Source of the DNA: Rhizobium sp. NRK18
GTDB taxonomy: Bacteria; Pseudomonadota; Alphaproteobacteria; Rhizobiales; Rhizobiaceae
Direction: 5' to 3'
Assembly (NCBI RefSeq): GCF_024385575.1
Contig: NZ_JANFMV010000001.1
Location: forward strand, 372,001-436,000
DNA length: 64,000 nt
Each line of letters begins with the position of its first letter. Position 1 is the first letter of the stretch. A model generated the notes under the pieces. It was not told where the DNA came from. It saw only the letters and a program-made list of their open reading frames with translations, and did no database searches. Positions 28,381-36,711 of this stretch are shown one piece after another. A program made the translations under genes and the position numbers.

Positions 28381-29175
28381 ATGTCGCTGACTGCACGCGT
28401 CGCTACCCACCTTCCATACCTCCGACGCTTTGCCCGGGCCGTAACCGGTTCTCAGACTTCTGGCGACGCCTATGTCGCCGCCATGCTCGAGGCTCTCATC
28501 GAGGATCTCTCGCTTTTCTGCGATACCGGCAATGACCGGGTCAGCCTCTACAGGCTGTTTGTTCAGATCTTCGAACGTCTGGATGTCGAGGTCGCGCCGC
28601 TGGAATCGCCCTTCGCCTGGGAAAAGCGGGCCGCGGCAAATCTTGCCAACCTGCCGAAGACGGAGCGCATTGCGTTCCTGCTCATCTCGGTTGAAGCATT
28701 TTCCCCCTCCGACGCCGCCAAGATTCTCGACGTTGACGAAGCGCAGTTCTCGCGCCTGATCGAGGAAGCCTCGCGACAGATTTCCCAGCAGGTTGCGACC
28801 GACATCATGATCATCGAGGACGAGCCGCTCATCGCGCTCGACATCGAGCAGATGGTCGAGGACCTCGGCCACCGGGTGACCGGCGTGGCGCGCACGCACA
28901 CGGAAGCCGTCGCTCTCTTCAAGAAGAGCGCGCCGAAGATGATCCTCGCCGACATCCAGCTTGCCGACGGCAGCTCCGGTATCGACGCGGTCAACGATAT
29001 CCTTAAAGAGGACATGATGCCGGTGATCTTCATCACGGCATTCCCGGAACGGCTGCTGACGGGGGAACGTCCCGAGCCGGCGTTCCTCGTGACCAAGCCG
29101 TTCAACCCGGACATGGTGAAGGCTCTGATCAGCCAGGCTCTGTTCTTCAACGAGAAGGTGAAGGAACAGGCGTAA
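28381..29175 (+). CDS. phyR: PhyR, general stress response anti-anti-sigma regulator
   Basis: 264-aa protein with the diagnostic PhyR layout: an N-terminal sigma-like domain (residues ~1-135, sigma4-like LPKTERIAFLLISVEAFS) fused to a C-terminal receiver (~140-258). Phospho-acceptor is Asp191 (ILADIQLADGSSG); switch residues are Thr219 and Lys239. When phosphorylated it binds NepR and frees EcfG. It is divergent from nepR copy 1, has its own EcfG-type promoter and is followed by a HWE-type kinase that is the likely partner. Confidence 0.96.
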   Translation: MSLTARVATHLPYLRRFARAVTGSQTSGDAYVAAMLEALIEDLSLFCDTGNDRVSLYRLFVQIFERLDVEVAPLESPFAWEKRAAANLANLPKTERIAFLLISVEAFSPSDAAKILDVDEAQFSRLIEEASRQISQQVATDIMIIEDEPLIALDIEQMVEDLGHRVTGVARTHTEAVALFKKSAPKMILADIQLADGSSGIDAVNDILKEDMMPVIFITAFPERLLTGERPEPAFLVTKPFNPDMVKALISQALFFNEKVKEQA

Positions 29176-29261
29176 TAAATCGGCTGCGCAAACCGGTTTC
29201 GAAAGTTCATTTGCGGCACCGTCGGCGATGGTCGACGGGCGCCCCACAGAGGGTTTGACTG

Positions 29262-30254
29262 GTGCATAGATTGTCGTGGGTTGAGTCGGGGGAGATTGAC
29301 GCGTTGTCGCGCGATTTCTTCATCCATGCTCTTCTCGATATGGGCGCCTGCTATCTGCTCTACGACGAGAGCGACAAGTGCATCTGCATAACCCGCCTGC
29401 CGGATCCGTGGACGCGCACGCTTGTCGAGACGCCGACCGATCTCAGCCTTTTCGGTCCCGAAATCGCCGATCGGCTGAGCGCGCTGAAGAAGGGGTTGAC
29501 AAATCCCGGCATGCAGGACCGCATCGATGTCAGTCCCGACGAGGAGACCGTCTTCGAATTTCGCTGCCGAAAGGTCGATATTCCCGAGCGCGGCCTCTAT
29601 TACATCACGTCGATCACCGACAAGTCCGAAGAGCGCCAGCGTGAAAAACTCCTGCGAACGCTGCTGCTGGAAGTCAGTCATCGCTCGAAGAACCTGCTTG
29701 CGGTGGTGCAGGGGATCGCCTCGCAGACCGCACGGTTTTCCGGATCGCTCGATTCGTTCCTGCAGAAATTCAGGGGCAGGCTTTATGCGCTGTCCCAGTC
29801 GCAGGATCTGGTGACCGAATCGAGCTGGAAGGGCGCCACTTTCCTGGATCTGCTGCGCGGTCAACTGTCTCGCTATGTTGCCGACACTTCGACCGCCATA
29901 GAGGTCTCTGCCGAGAACATCCTTCTGTCTCCTAACGCGGCGATGCATGTGGGGCTTGCCCTGCATGAACTGATCATCAATGCCATCAGCCATGGTGACA
30001 TCCTGAAAGGCACCGGAACGGTTCGTGTCAGCTGTCACCGCATCCAGACGGCCGCCGGGAGTGAGATCAAGATCGTCTGGACCGAGCAGCCGTCGTCGGG
30101 GACGTTCGAGGAGGCGAAGTCGATCGAGGGCCAGTTCGGCAGCACGGTCCTGCAGAAGGTCGTGCCTGCCTCCGTCAACGGCCGCGCGATCCACCGGGTC
30201 GACGAGAGCGGCATCCACTACGAGCTGACATTCCCGGCAGACGTCCGCGACTGA
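29262..30254 (+). CDS. HWE/HisKA_2 histidine kinase
   Basis: 330-aa soluble kinase without membrane segments. The N-terminal ~120 residues are PAS-like. The phosphoacceptor is His140 in EVSHRSKNLLAVVQG, of the HWE/HisKA_2 group. The ATPase domain has GLALHELIINAISHG and the WTE motif that names the HWE group. The start appears to be the GTG at 29262 with GAGGG upstream. Kinases of this group phosphorylate PhyR in other alphaproteobacteria; its position right after phyR supports that role here. Confidence 0.88.
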   Translation: MHRLSWVESGEIDALSRDFFIHALLDMGACYLLYDESDKCICITRLPDPWTRTLVETPTDLSLFGPEIADRLSALKKGLTNPGMQDRIDVSPDEETVFEFRCRKVDIPERGLYYITSITDKSEERQREKLLRTLLLEVSHRSKNLLAVVQGIASQTARFSGSLDSFLQKFRGRLYALSQSQDLVTESSWKGATFLDLLRGQLSRYVADTSTAIEVSAENILLSPNAAMHVGLALHELIINAISHGDILKGTGTVRVSCHRIQTAAGSEIKIVWTEQPSSGTFEEAKSIEGQFGSTVLQKVVPASVNGRAIHRVDESGIHYELTFPADVRD

Positions 30255-30281
30255 ATTCGGACTGGGACACACTTTCACAAA

Positions 30282-30306
30282 GGAACAAACACGGCTCCCG
30301 TTCGTT
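30282..30306 (+). promoter_or_regulatory. EcfG-type promoter for AI-2E-type transporter gene
   Basis: GGAAC (30282-30286), 16-base spacer, CGTT (30303-30306). The -10 element overlaps an earlier possible GTG start at 30305, so translation must begin at the later ATG (30332). Confidence 0.85.
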
Positions 30307-30331
30307 GTCCGTGGCCTTGGGGACACAGACA

Positions 30332-31432
30332 ATGATCACCGTCAGACGGTCGAACTACAGCCATAAGAGAATCAATCTGGACAGCCTTCTCAATCTTCTT
30401 GCGAGGCTGTCATTGATCGTGCTCGCCTTGTTTGCCTGCATCGCGGCGATGGACTATGCGCAGGTCATCATCGCGCCGGTCGTGCTGGCGATCGTGATCG
30501 GGCTGATGCTCGCGCCGCTCGGCTTGCGGCTGGAACGGATCGGCTGTTCGCCCTGGCTCTCGTCCGGAGTGGTGGTCCTGGCGCTTCTCATTCTGATCAT
30601 GGGTACGATCATTGCTTTCTCAGTTCCGATTTCCGCGTGGGTGGATAAGGCGCCGGAGATATGGCAGTCGCTGCAATTGCGCATTTCCGACTGGCGATCG
30701 ACGATCTCCTCGCTGAATGCGTTCTGGGAACGGCTCGGCCAGGTCGCCGGCGACGCGAGCAAGATGAAGGTCAGCGTGGACGGCAACAGCGGCGTCGAAA
30801 CGGTGATCACACTCGCGCCGGCCTATGTCGCGGAGATCATCCTCTTTCTGCTCAGCCTCTATTTCTTCCTCGCGACGCGCGATAATTTCCGTGTGCTTGT
30901 ATTGTCTCTCTGCATAACCCGACCGCTGCGCTGGCGCGCGGCACGGATTTTTCGCGACGCCGAACGTCTGATGTCGCGCTATCTGCTGTCTATCTCCATC
31001 GTCAATATCGGCCTTGGCATCGTCGTCGGCCTGGCGCTCTGGCTGATCGGAGTTCCGTCGGCCTTCCTATGGGGCATGCTGGCGGCGGTTCTCAACTACG
31101 TCGTCTATGTCGGGCCGGCCCTGATGACGGTGATCCTGCTGGCGGTCGCGCTCGCAACGAATGACACGATGGGTGCTACCCTGTTGCCGCCGTTCGTCTA
31201 CCTTTCGATCAACTTCATCGAATCGCAGTTCGTCACACCGCGCGTGCTCGGCTCGTCGGTGACGCTCAATCCCTTTCTGATCTTTCTGGCGCTCACATTC
31301 TGGCTCTGGCTGTGGGGTCCGATCGGCGGTTTCATCGCCGTTCCGTCGCTGCTCATCTGCTCGGCGATCCTGACCAACATCATCCCGACGCTGGCCATCG
31401 GAGAGCCGACATCTCCCAGGAGAAACCCGTGA
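30332..31432 (+). CDS. AI-2E family transporter (PerM/TqsA-like)
   Basis: 366-aa membrane protein of the AI-2 exporter superfamily with about seven to eight hydrophobic segments. A hydrophilic middle region (residues ~100-170) lies between the second and third blocks, and the late segments are typical (PSAFLWGMLAAVLNYVVYVG and the LGSSVTLNPFLIFLALTFW block). Family members export autoinducer-2 or act in stress tolerance or Na+/H+ exchange; the substrate here is unknown. The start was chosen downstream of the EcfG promoter. Its stop overlaps the GTG of the metallopeptidase gene. Confidence 0.87.
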   Translation: MITVRRSNYSHKRINLDSLLNLLARLSLIVLALFACIAAMDYAQVIIAPVVLAIVIGLMLAPLGLRLERIGCSPWLSSGVVVLALLILIMGTIIAFSVPISAWVDKAPEIWQSLQLRISDWRSTISSLNAFWERLGQVAGDASKMKVSVDGNSGVETVITLAPAYVAEIILFLLSLYFFLATRDNFRVLVLSLCITRPLRWRAARIFRDAERLMSRYLLSISIVNIGLGIVVGLALWLIGVPSAFLWGMLAAVLNYVVYVGPALMTVILLAVALATNDTMGATLLPPFVYLSINFIESQFVTPRVLGSSVTLNPFLIFLALTFWLWLWGPIGGFIAVPSLLICSAILTNIIPTLAIGEPTSPRRNP

Positions 31433-32436
31433 AAATCTTCAAATGCAGCAATTGCAACAATGACGTCCATTTCGACAATCACGTCTGCGTCAATTGCGGC
31501 GCGTCGCTCGGATACAGCCACGAAACATTCGAGATGCTTGCCTTTACGGAGCAGCTGCCAGCAGGGCGAATTCGCTGCGCGAATGCGGATGCGGCCAGCT
31601 GCAACTGGCTCGTCGATGCGGATGAGGGCCATCCCTTCTGCGTCGCCTGCCGGCTGAACCTGATGGTGCCGAACCTCTCCAATCCGGAGCATGCCGAGCG
31701 CTGGCGGCGGCTGGAGAGCGCCAAGCGCCAGTTTCTCTACGGTCTGATGCGCCTCGGCCTGCCGATCGTGTCGCGCGAGGAGGATCCCGAAGAGGGGCTC
31801 GCCTTCGAACTCTTGGCCGATCAGCCAGGCGACGACAGCGGTGCGGTGATGACCGGGCACGACAATGGCCTGATCACAATCAACATCGCCGAGGGCAGCG
31901 ATCCTGAGCGCGAGGCACGCCGGGAAGCTTTGGGCGAGCCGTTGCGCACGATGATAGGGCATTTCCGCCACGAATCCGGCCACTATTACTGGAACCGCCT
32001 GGTGCGCGACCGGGGCAAGATCCCGGAGGCGCGCCCGATTTTCGGGGATGAGAGCGAGGATTACGCCGAGGCGCTGCAGCGCTATTATGCCAATGGTCCG
32101 GCGCCCGCCTGGCAGGACCATTTCATCAGCGCCTATGCCTCAAGCCATCCCTGGGAGGATTTCGCCGAAAGCTGGGCGCATTACCTCCATATCGTCGACG
32201 GGTTGGAGACGGCGCAGTCGTACGGGCTGAAATCCACCAACGCGGCCATGCCTTATGATCCCTACGATGCCGCCCAGCCGGTCGAAGAGATGGTCAACGC
32301 CTGGGTCTCGCTGTCGATTGCCGTCAACGCGGTTAACCGGAGCATCGGGCAGCCGGATCTTTATCCCTTCGTGTTCTCCGAGGATGTGATCGCAAAGCTT
32401 GGCTTCATCCACCACCTGGTGCACGCCCAGGCCTGA
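31429..32436 (+). CDS. Putative zinc-binding metallopeptidase with N-terminal zinc ribbon
   Basis: 335-aa protein. The N-terminus has a zinc-ribbon-like pair of CxxC motifs (CSNCNN, CVNCGAS), with more Cys later (CRLNL region). The central motif HFRHESGHYYW is an HExxH metallopeptidase site, and EDFAESWAHYLH downstream may supply the third ligand. No signal peptide, so it is cytoplasmic. The start is a GTG overlapping the transporter stop (GTGA) with AGGAG seven bases upstream. It matches the family annotated as putative zinc-binding peptidase; the target is unknown. Co-transcribed with the AI-2E transporter under EcfG. Confidence 0.82.
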   Translation: MKIFKCSNCNNDVHFDNHVCVNCGASLGYSHETFEMLAFTEQLPAGRIRCANADAASCNWLVDADEGHPFCVACRLNLMVPNLSNPEHAERWRRLESAKRQFLYGLMRLGLPIVSREEDPEEGLAFELLADQPGDDSGAVMTGHDNGLITINIAEGSDPEREARREALGEPLRTMIGHFRHESGHYYWNRLVRDRGKIPEARPIFGDESEDYAEALQRYYANGPAPAWQDHFISAYASSHPWEDFAESWAHYLHIVDGLETAQSYGLKSTNAAMPYDPYDAAQPVEEMVNAWVSLSIAVNAVNRSIGQPDLYPFVFSEDVIAKLGFIHHLVHAQA

Positions 32437-32439
32437 AAA

Positions 32440-32464
32440 GGAACAAAACTTCGCCATGGCCGTT
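32440..32464 (+). promoter_or_regulatory. EcfG-type promoter for small secreted-type protein
   Basis: GGAAC (32440-32444), 16-base spacer, CGTT (32461-32464), 28 bases before the ATG at 32493 and only 3 bases after the metallopeptidase stop. Confidence 0.85.
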
Positions 32465-32492
32465 TCTTCATCATGGAAAAACGGAGGCGGCT

Positions 32493-32831
32493 ATGAGCGG
32501 CTTTGCAGCAATTCTGGTTTTGGTGGCTTGCCCGGTGGGATATGGCGAATGCGTTCGCGAACCTGTCCGCGTGGTATCCTACGAAAGCGTCGCGGAATGC
32601 GACAGAAGACTTCCGATCGAGACCAAGCGGGCTGGGAAATACGGGATGAAGATCTACGGATCGTGCAACATCGTTGATGCCAATCTGGTGACAACGCGCA
32701 CCCCGATCAATTTCACGGCGGGCGCTAGTGCCTACAAGACTGCCCGTGTCACTGCCGCGCCGACAGGCCAGGCTATGAGTTTCTCTACGTCCGAATTTGA
32801 AAGGACCCTGGCCCAGCGCGCTTCCAACTAG
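32493..32831 (+). CDS. Small protein with N-terminal hydrophobic segment, unknown function
   Basis: 112-aa protein; no family recognised. A short hydrophobic start (MSGFAAILVLVACPVG) suggests a signal or anchor, and Cys residues in CPVGYGECV, ECDRR and GSCN could form disulfides in the periplasm. The rest is polar with basic residues. GGAGG precedes the ATG. It is directly behind an EcfG-type promoter and 20 bases ahead of another small gene, so both belong to the stress regulon. Confidence 0.75.
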   Translation: MSGFAAILVLVACPVGYGECVREPVRVVSYESVAECDRRLPIETKRAGKYGMKIYGSCNIVDANLVTTRTPINFTAGASAYKTARVTAAPTGQAMSFSTSEFERTLAQRASN

Positions 32832-32851
32832 ACGCCGTACAGGAGACGATC

Positions 32852-33034
32852 ATGACAAATTCCAGTGAGAAAGACTTCGAAATCCGCAAGATGGCTCAGG
32901 ATGCCCAGCTCGACGAGGACCTGGAATCGATGGTTCCGCCGACCTGGAAGCGCTCGACATCTTTCTTCATGGCTGTTCTCTTCTGCCTGATCGCGCTTGC
33001 GCTGATCGCAATTCTCTACGTTTCCATCGGCTGA
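32852..33034 (+). CDS. Small single-pass membrane protein
   Basis: 60-aa protein: a charged N-terminal half (residues 1-33, many Asp/Glu/Lys) followed by one strong membrane helix at ~37-58 (STSFFMAVLFCLIALALIA). AGGAGACG lies before the ATG. It follows the previous small gene by 20 bases and is likely co-transcribed from the EcfG promoter at 32440. Function unknown. Confidence 0.75.
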   Translation: MTNSSEKDFEIRKMAQDAQLDEDLESMVPPTWKRSTSFFMAVLFCLIALALIAILYVSIG

Positions 33035-33108
33035 CGATTTCCGACGAACAAGCATTCGCTTAAGCTGGCAGTCCGTCCGCCCCTTCCTCTTTTGGAGTTC
33101 GAGAACGC

Positions 33109-34887
33109 ATGGATCTGGCTGGCTTCGTCCAGGCGCATGGCGCCGTTATTTGCCTTGTCATTCTTGCCGCCCTGTTTGCCGCTTTCGTCTCGGAGAAATT
33201 GCCCGCTTCGGCAGTTGCGACGATCGGGGCGAGCCTGATCGTTGCCCTTGGTCTGGTGACGACAGATGAAGCGCTTGCCGTCTTCTCGAACAGTGCGGTC
33301 ATCACGATCTGCGGCATGCTGATCCTCTCGGCCAGCCTCGTGCGGACCGGCGTGCTGGAAGCGTTGGCCGGGTATGTTGTTGCGGCCGCTTCAAGCCGAC
33401 CCCGCAGCGCGCTGGCCATGATGCTTGGCGGTTCCGTCCTGTTTTCCTCCCTCGTCAACAGTACGCCGGTGGTGATTGTCCTCATTCCGCTGATGAAGAA
33501 TCTCGCGTCCGCGCTCGGCACCAATTCCAAGCGATTGCTCATCCCCTTGTCCTACGCGGCGATCCTCGGCGGCACCTGCACGTTGATCGGGACCTCGACG
33601 AACCTTCTGGTCGACAGCGTCGGCAGGCAGGCCGGATTGCCGGCCTTCGGGATTTTCGACATCACGCCCGTGGGGCTGATCACGGCAGCCGCCGGTCTGA
33701 CGTTCATGCTGCTTTTCGGTGCGCGGCTTCTGCCGGCGGACAGGGAGAGCGACGACGACACGATCGTGCGCCCGGACATCATCACCGAATTGCGTCTGCG
33801 CGATACCTTCGCGTCGCTCGGCAAGCGTTATGGCGATATTTCGGAGCTGAAGCCGCGCGGCGTCAAGATTGTCGCGATCTACCGCAACCGGGTGAAGCTC
33901 GATCAGGAGGACGCCGCGACGGTGGCGGAGGCCGGGGACCGTCTTGTGCTGCGGACAACGGCTGAGGAACTCGCCACGCTGCGCACCGTCGAAGGTGTGC
34001 GCGTCGGGCTCAGCGTGCGTGGCCGGTTCAATCCCGAAGACGAGATCCTGCGCGTGAGCATAGCGCCGCAAAGTCCGGCCATCGGATCGACGCTGCCGAA
34101 TGCAACCTTCTTTTCCCGCTCGGCTGTCACGGTCGTCGGCGCCAGCCGCTTCCGCAATCTCGCCGGCCCGGACCTGTCGGGCCTGATCCTGAAACCAGGC
34201 GACCGGCTTTGGGTCAGCGGTCCGAAGGAGGAGCTTGCGACGCTTGCGCGCGACCGGTCTCTGATCGCGTCCGAAAGCGGGCTGGCTCCGCCTTTCCGTC
34301 GCAACAAGGCAATTCTCGCCATCCTTGCCCTGGTCTTCGTCGTCGTGCTGGCCGCATTCAATGTGATGCCGATCGTGGGGCTGGTCATCATCGCGGTCGG
34401 TTTTCTGCTCCTCATCCGCGGCCTGGACGCAAAGGATGCATGGCCCGCCGTCAACGGCGAGGTGGTCATGCTGATCTTCGGCATGCTTGTGGTGGGGACT
34501 GCGATGGAAAAATCCGGCGCGGCGCAGCTGATCGTCGACACCCTGTTGCCGTATCTGAAGGGCCTGTCGCCTTTCATGGTGCTGATCGCCTTTTATGTCC
34601 TGATTTCATTCCTGACCGAGATCATCTCGAATGCCGCGGTCGCCATCCTGATGGGCCCGATCGCGGTGTCGGCGGCGGAAGGATTGGACCTGCCGCCGGT
34701 CGCGCTCCTGGTGGTCGTGATGTTTGCCGCCAGCGCCAGCTTCGCCACGCCCATCGGCTACCAGACCAACACGCTCGTCTATGGCGCGGCCGACTATCGC
34801 TTTGTCGATTTCCTGAAGATCGGTGTCCCCATGAACATCATCTGCGGTCTGGCCTCCTGCACGGCGATCTATTTCTTCTTCGTCTGA
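33109..34887 (+). CDS. SLC13/DASS-family permease with TrkA-C domains
   Basis: 592-aa transporter. Two membrane halves (residues ~10-205 and ~395-590) flank a cytoplasmic part with two TrkA-C-like domains (~210-385, for example DQEDAATVAEAGDRLVLR and GLILKPGDRLWVSGP). The paired family motifs appear as VNSTPVVIVLIPL / GTSTNLLVDS in the first half and the SNAAVAILMGPIAVS / ATPIGYQTNTLVYG block in the second. Such proteins carry dicarboxylates, sulfate or other anions; the substrate is not evident. A strong terminator follows 48 bases downstream. Confidence 0.88.
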   Translation: MDLAGFVQAHGAVICLVILAALFAAFVSEKLPASAVATIGASLIVALGLVTTDEALAVFSNSAVITICGMLILSASLVRTGVLEALAGYVVAAASSRPRSALAMMLGGSVLFSSLVNSTPVVIVLIPLMKNLASALGTNSKRLLIPLSYAAILGGTCTLIGTSTNLLVDSVGRQAGLPAFGIFDITPVGLITAAAGLTFMLLFGARLLPADRESDDDTIVRPDIITELRLRDTFASLGKRYGDISELKPRGVKIVAIYRNRVKLDQEDAATVAEAGDRLVLRTTAEELATLRTVEGVRVGLSVRGRFNPEDEILRVSIAPQSPAIGSTLPNATFFSRSAVTVVGASRFRNLAGPDLSGLILKPGDRLWVSGPKEELATLARDRSLIASESGLAPPFRRNKAILAILALVFVVVLAAFNVMPIVGLVIIAVGFLLLIRGLDAKDAWPAVNGEVVMLIFGMLVVGTAMEKSGAAQLIVDTLLPYLKGLSPFMVLIAFYVLISFLTEIISNAAVAILMGPIAVSAAEGLDLPPVALLVVVMFAASASFATPIGYQTNTLVYGAADYRFVDFLKIGVPMNIICGLASCTAIYFFFV

Positions 34888-34935
34888 CGCTTCTCTGCGG
34901 CCTGCCTTCGGGAGGGCCTGAACTGCGCATAAAGA

Positions 34936-34964
34936 AATGCCCGGCGTCATGCCGGGCATTTTTT
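34936..34964 (+). terminator. Rho-independent terminator after SLC13 permease gene
   Basis: AATGCCCGGC pairs perfectly with GCCGGGCATT around a GTCAT loop and is followed by TTTT. Strong canonical form; it also faces the convergent DUF1328 gene. Confidence 0.93.
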
Positions 34965-34986
34965 GGTCCGTCGGTTGACGGGGCGG

Positions 34987-35154
34987 TTAGACGCCCCGGC
35001 GGAACCCGCCGAAGATCAGCGAGAGGACGAACAGGATGATGAAGACGAAGAAAAGGATCTTCGCGATGCCGACCGATGCACCGGCGATGCCGCCGAAACC
35101 GAGGGCTGCTGCAACAAGGGCGATAACCAGAAATACCAGGGCGTAGTAAAGCAT
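34987..35154 (-). CDS. DUF1328 (YtjA-like) small membrane protein
   Basis: 55-aa, very hydrophobic protein with two membrane helices ([19 protein letters not shown] and [20 protein letters not shown]), the full DUF1328 family length. The start at 35154 follows AAGGAGAAGTGAC; a longer frame lacks a ribosome site. An exact EcfG-type promoter lies 30 bases upstream. Function unknown; it is commonly a stress-regulon member in alphaproteobacteria. Confidence 0.92.
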   Translation of the reverse strand: MLYYALVFLVIALVAAALGFGGIAGASVGIAKILFFVFIILFVLSLIFGGFRRGV

Positions 35155-35183
35155 GTCACTTCTCCTTTGACAGATGCTTGCTA

Positions 35184-35208
35184 AACGCGCCGGACACGAA
35201 GTCGTTCC
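35184..35208 (-). promoter_or_regulatory. EcfG-type promoter for DUF1328 gene
   Basis: On the minus strand GGAAC (35208-35204), 16-base spacer, CGTT (35187-35184). Confidence 0.85.
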
Positions 35209-35279
35209 CATGGACTTATAAAGGAATTCGTTCATTGTATGGAATTTGCGGGAGGCTGACGAAATTGCAATTCCTGCGG

Positions 35280-35305
35280 GGAACTTTCACCCCACGGGCA
35301 CCGTT
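35280..35305 (+). promoter_or_regulatory. EcfG-type promoter for nepR2-ecfG
   Basis: GGAAC (35280-35284), 17-base spacer, CGTT (35302-35305), 35 bases before the nepR copy 2 ATG. It means EcfG activates its own operon together with its inhibitor. Confidence 0.85.
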
Positions 35306-35340
35306 AGGGTGAAAACAGAAACAAAGATACGTGGTTCGAA

Positions 35341-35562
35341 ATGCGCAAAACAGATTCCAGACAAGTTGGCGGGACGGCCGGCGGGGCCGACGCGTCAACA
35401 GATTTCGCCCATGACGGCATAGCCTCCAAGCTCAAGGAGTTTTACGGGGTCCTCGAAGACGAGGGTATTCCCGACAACCTCGTTCAGCTCCTGGAAAAGC
35501 TTGATGCCGCCGAAAAGGCCGGCGCCAAAGTTCAGACTTCAAAGGGTACAGTCGATGGTTGA
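35341..35562 (+). CDS. nepR: NepR-family anti-sigma factor (copy 2)
   Basis: 73-aa anti-sigma factor encoded directly before ecfG. The NepR core is at residues ~24-57: HDGIASKLKEFYGVLEDEG then IPDNLVQLLEKLDAAEK. It matches copy 1 in the LLEKLDAAEK core but differs elsewhere. No strong ribosome site is seen before its ATG, so it may be weakly translated. It overlaps the ecfG start by 8 bases, a classic coupled anti-sigma/sigma pair. Confidence 0.88.
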   Translation: MRKTDSRQVGGTAGGADASTDFAHDGIASKLKEFYGVLEDEGIPDNLVQLLEKLDAAEKAGAKVQTSKGTVDG

Positions 35563-36118
35563 CAAGACCAAAGCCGGATTTGATTTCAAGAGCCAGCTGC
35601 TGACCACCATTCCCAGCTTGCGGGCGTTCGCCGTGTCATTGAGCGGCCAACACGATCGGGCGGACGACCTTGTCCAGGAGACCGTGGTGAAGGCATGGTC
35701 GAAGCAGGAATCGTTCGAGCCGGGCACCAATCTCAAGGCCTGGCTGTTTACCATTCTGCGCAACGAATTCTATTCTCAGATGCGGAAGAAGGGGCGGGAA
35801 GTTTCCGATCCCGACGATTATTATACCTCGCAGATGTCCGTCCACCCAAACCAGTACGGATCCGTCGACATGAAGGATTTCCTGCATGCGCTGAAACAGA
35901 TCAGTGAAGATCAGCGCGAAGCGATCGTCCTGGTCTGCGCGTCCGGTTTTTCCTACGAGGAAGCGGCCGAGATCTGCGGTTGCGCGGTCGGCACCATCAA
36001 GAGCCGCATCAACCGGGCAAGAAGCCGCCTTCAGGAACTTCTCGGCGTCAGCGGTGAAGCAGATTATGGCCCGGACGCCCATAGCGCTGCCGTCATCAAG
36101 CAGACTCTGACCGCGTAA
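35555..36118 (+). CDS. ecfG: EcfG, general stress response sigma factor (ECF group 15)
   Basis: 187-aa ECF sigma factor. Sigma2 spans residues ~20-90 (DRADDLVQETVVKAWSK, GTNLKAWLFTILRNEF). Sigma4 spans ~115-170 (ISEDQREAIVLVCASGFSYE, CAVGTIKSRINRARSRL). The ATG at 35555 overlaps the nepR copy 2 stop, as expected for the EcfG/RpoE2 locus of rhizobia. It reads GGAAC-N16/17-CGTT promoters, ten exact copies of which were found between 26 and 45.4 kb. A hairpin lies just beyond the stop. Confidence 0.96.
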   Translation: MVDKTKAGFDFKSQLLTTIPSLRAFAVSLSGQHDRADDLVQETVVKAWSKQESFEPGTNLKAWLFTILRNEFYSQMRKKGREVSDPDDYYTSQMSVHPNQYGSVDMKDFLHALKQISEDQREAIVLVCASGFSYEEAAEICGCAVGTIKSRINRARSRLQELLGVSGEADYGPDAHSAAVIKQTLTA

Positions 36119-36128
36119 CAACAGGCAA

Positions 36129-36148
36129 ACGGGGCCGTCAGGCCCCGT
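36129..36148. terminator. Hairpin between ecfG and degenerate receiver gene
   Basis: ACGGGGCC pairs perfectly with GGCCCCGT around a GTCA loop. The stop codon of the convergent receiver-like gene lies inside the loop. No T-run on either side, so probably a weak bidirectional end. Confidence 0.55.
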
Positions 36149-36497
36149 ACAAGCCTTCCAGAAATGCCCGTATGGCATCATCGGTAAACGGTATGTCGAT
36201 GACGGGGTAACTGGTTTCCGCGCGCAATTTTTCCCGGATATTCGGATTGGCCGTCAGGAAAGCGACTTGCGAGCCCGCTTTCATGATCCTCTCTGCCTGC
36301 TCGCAACATTCCTGGAACGTGGCGCCAGCCTCGACGAGCACGAGATCGCGCTGGGAATGCGCCAGCATGTCATCGAGGTGATCGCGCCGACAGAGGCTGA
36401 TCTCGCAGTCGAGCAGTTCGCGCACAGCCCTTTCCGCGTCCATTGCAATGAAAAACTCGTTCTCGGCAATCAGAATCTGGCGGCGGCGTTGGGTCAT
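36138..36497 (-). CDS. Degenerate receiver-domain protein
   Basis: 119-aa protein that follows the receiver fold and resembles the PhyR receiver (ILIAENEFFIAMDAERAVREL against PhyR IMIIEDEPLIALDIE). The phosphorylation site is altered: the acceptor Asp position is Glu56 (LVLVEAG), the acidic pocket reads ENE, and the conserved Lys before Pro-Phe is Ile102 (VIDIPF). It is therefore probably not phosphorylated and may act as a fixed partner or decoy. The ATG at 36497 is chosen from the domain boundary and an AGGATG upstream. Convergent with ecfG. Confidence 0.75.
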   Translation of the reverse strand: MTQRRRQILIAENEFFIAMDAERAVRELLDCEISLCRRDHLDDMLAHSQRDLVLVEAGATFQECCEQAERIMKAGSQVAFLTANPNIREKLRAETSYPVIDIPFTDDAIRAFLEGLYGA

Positions 36498-36659
36498 CTC
36501 ATCCTGCGAATCGTTGTCGTCTACACGGTCGAGAACTGTGTGGCGGAGTGAAAGTCTGCAGTTCTCGAGGCGGGGGCCGGGGAGCAACTACGATTGGCGA
36601 CACGAAAGACCGAGTTGGGCAACAAGTCATTTAAATATGACATGTGAAATCGCTTTTGC

Positions 36660-36684
36660 GGAACAAACCCGCAGCATCGGCGTT
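36660..36684 (+). promoter_or_regulatory. EcfG-type promoter for Crp-type regulator
   Basis: GGAAC (36660-36664), 16-base spacer, CGTT (36681-36684), 27 bases before the GTG start at 36712. Confidence 0.85.
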
Positions 36685-36711
36685 CATGAGAGTTGAACAG
36701 GAGATCCCGTC

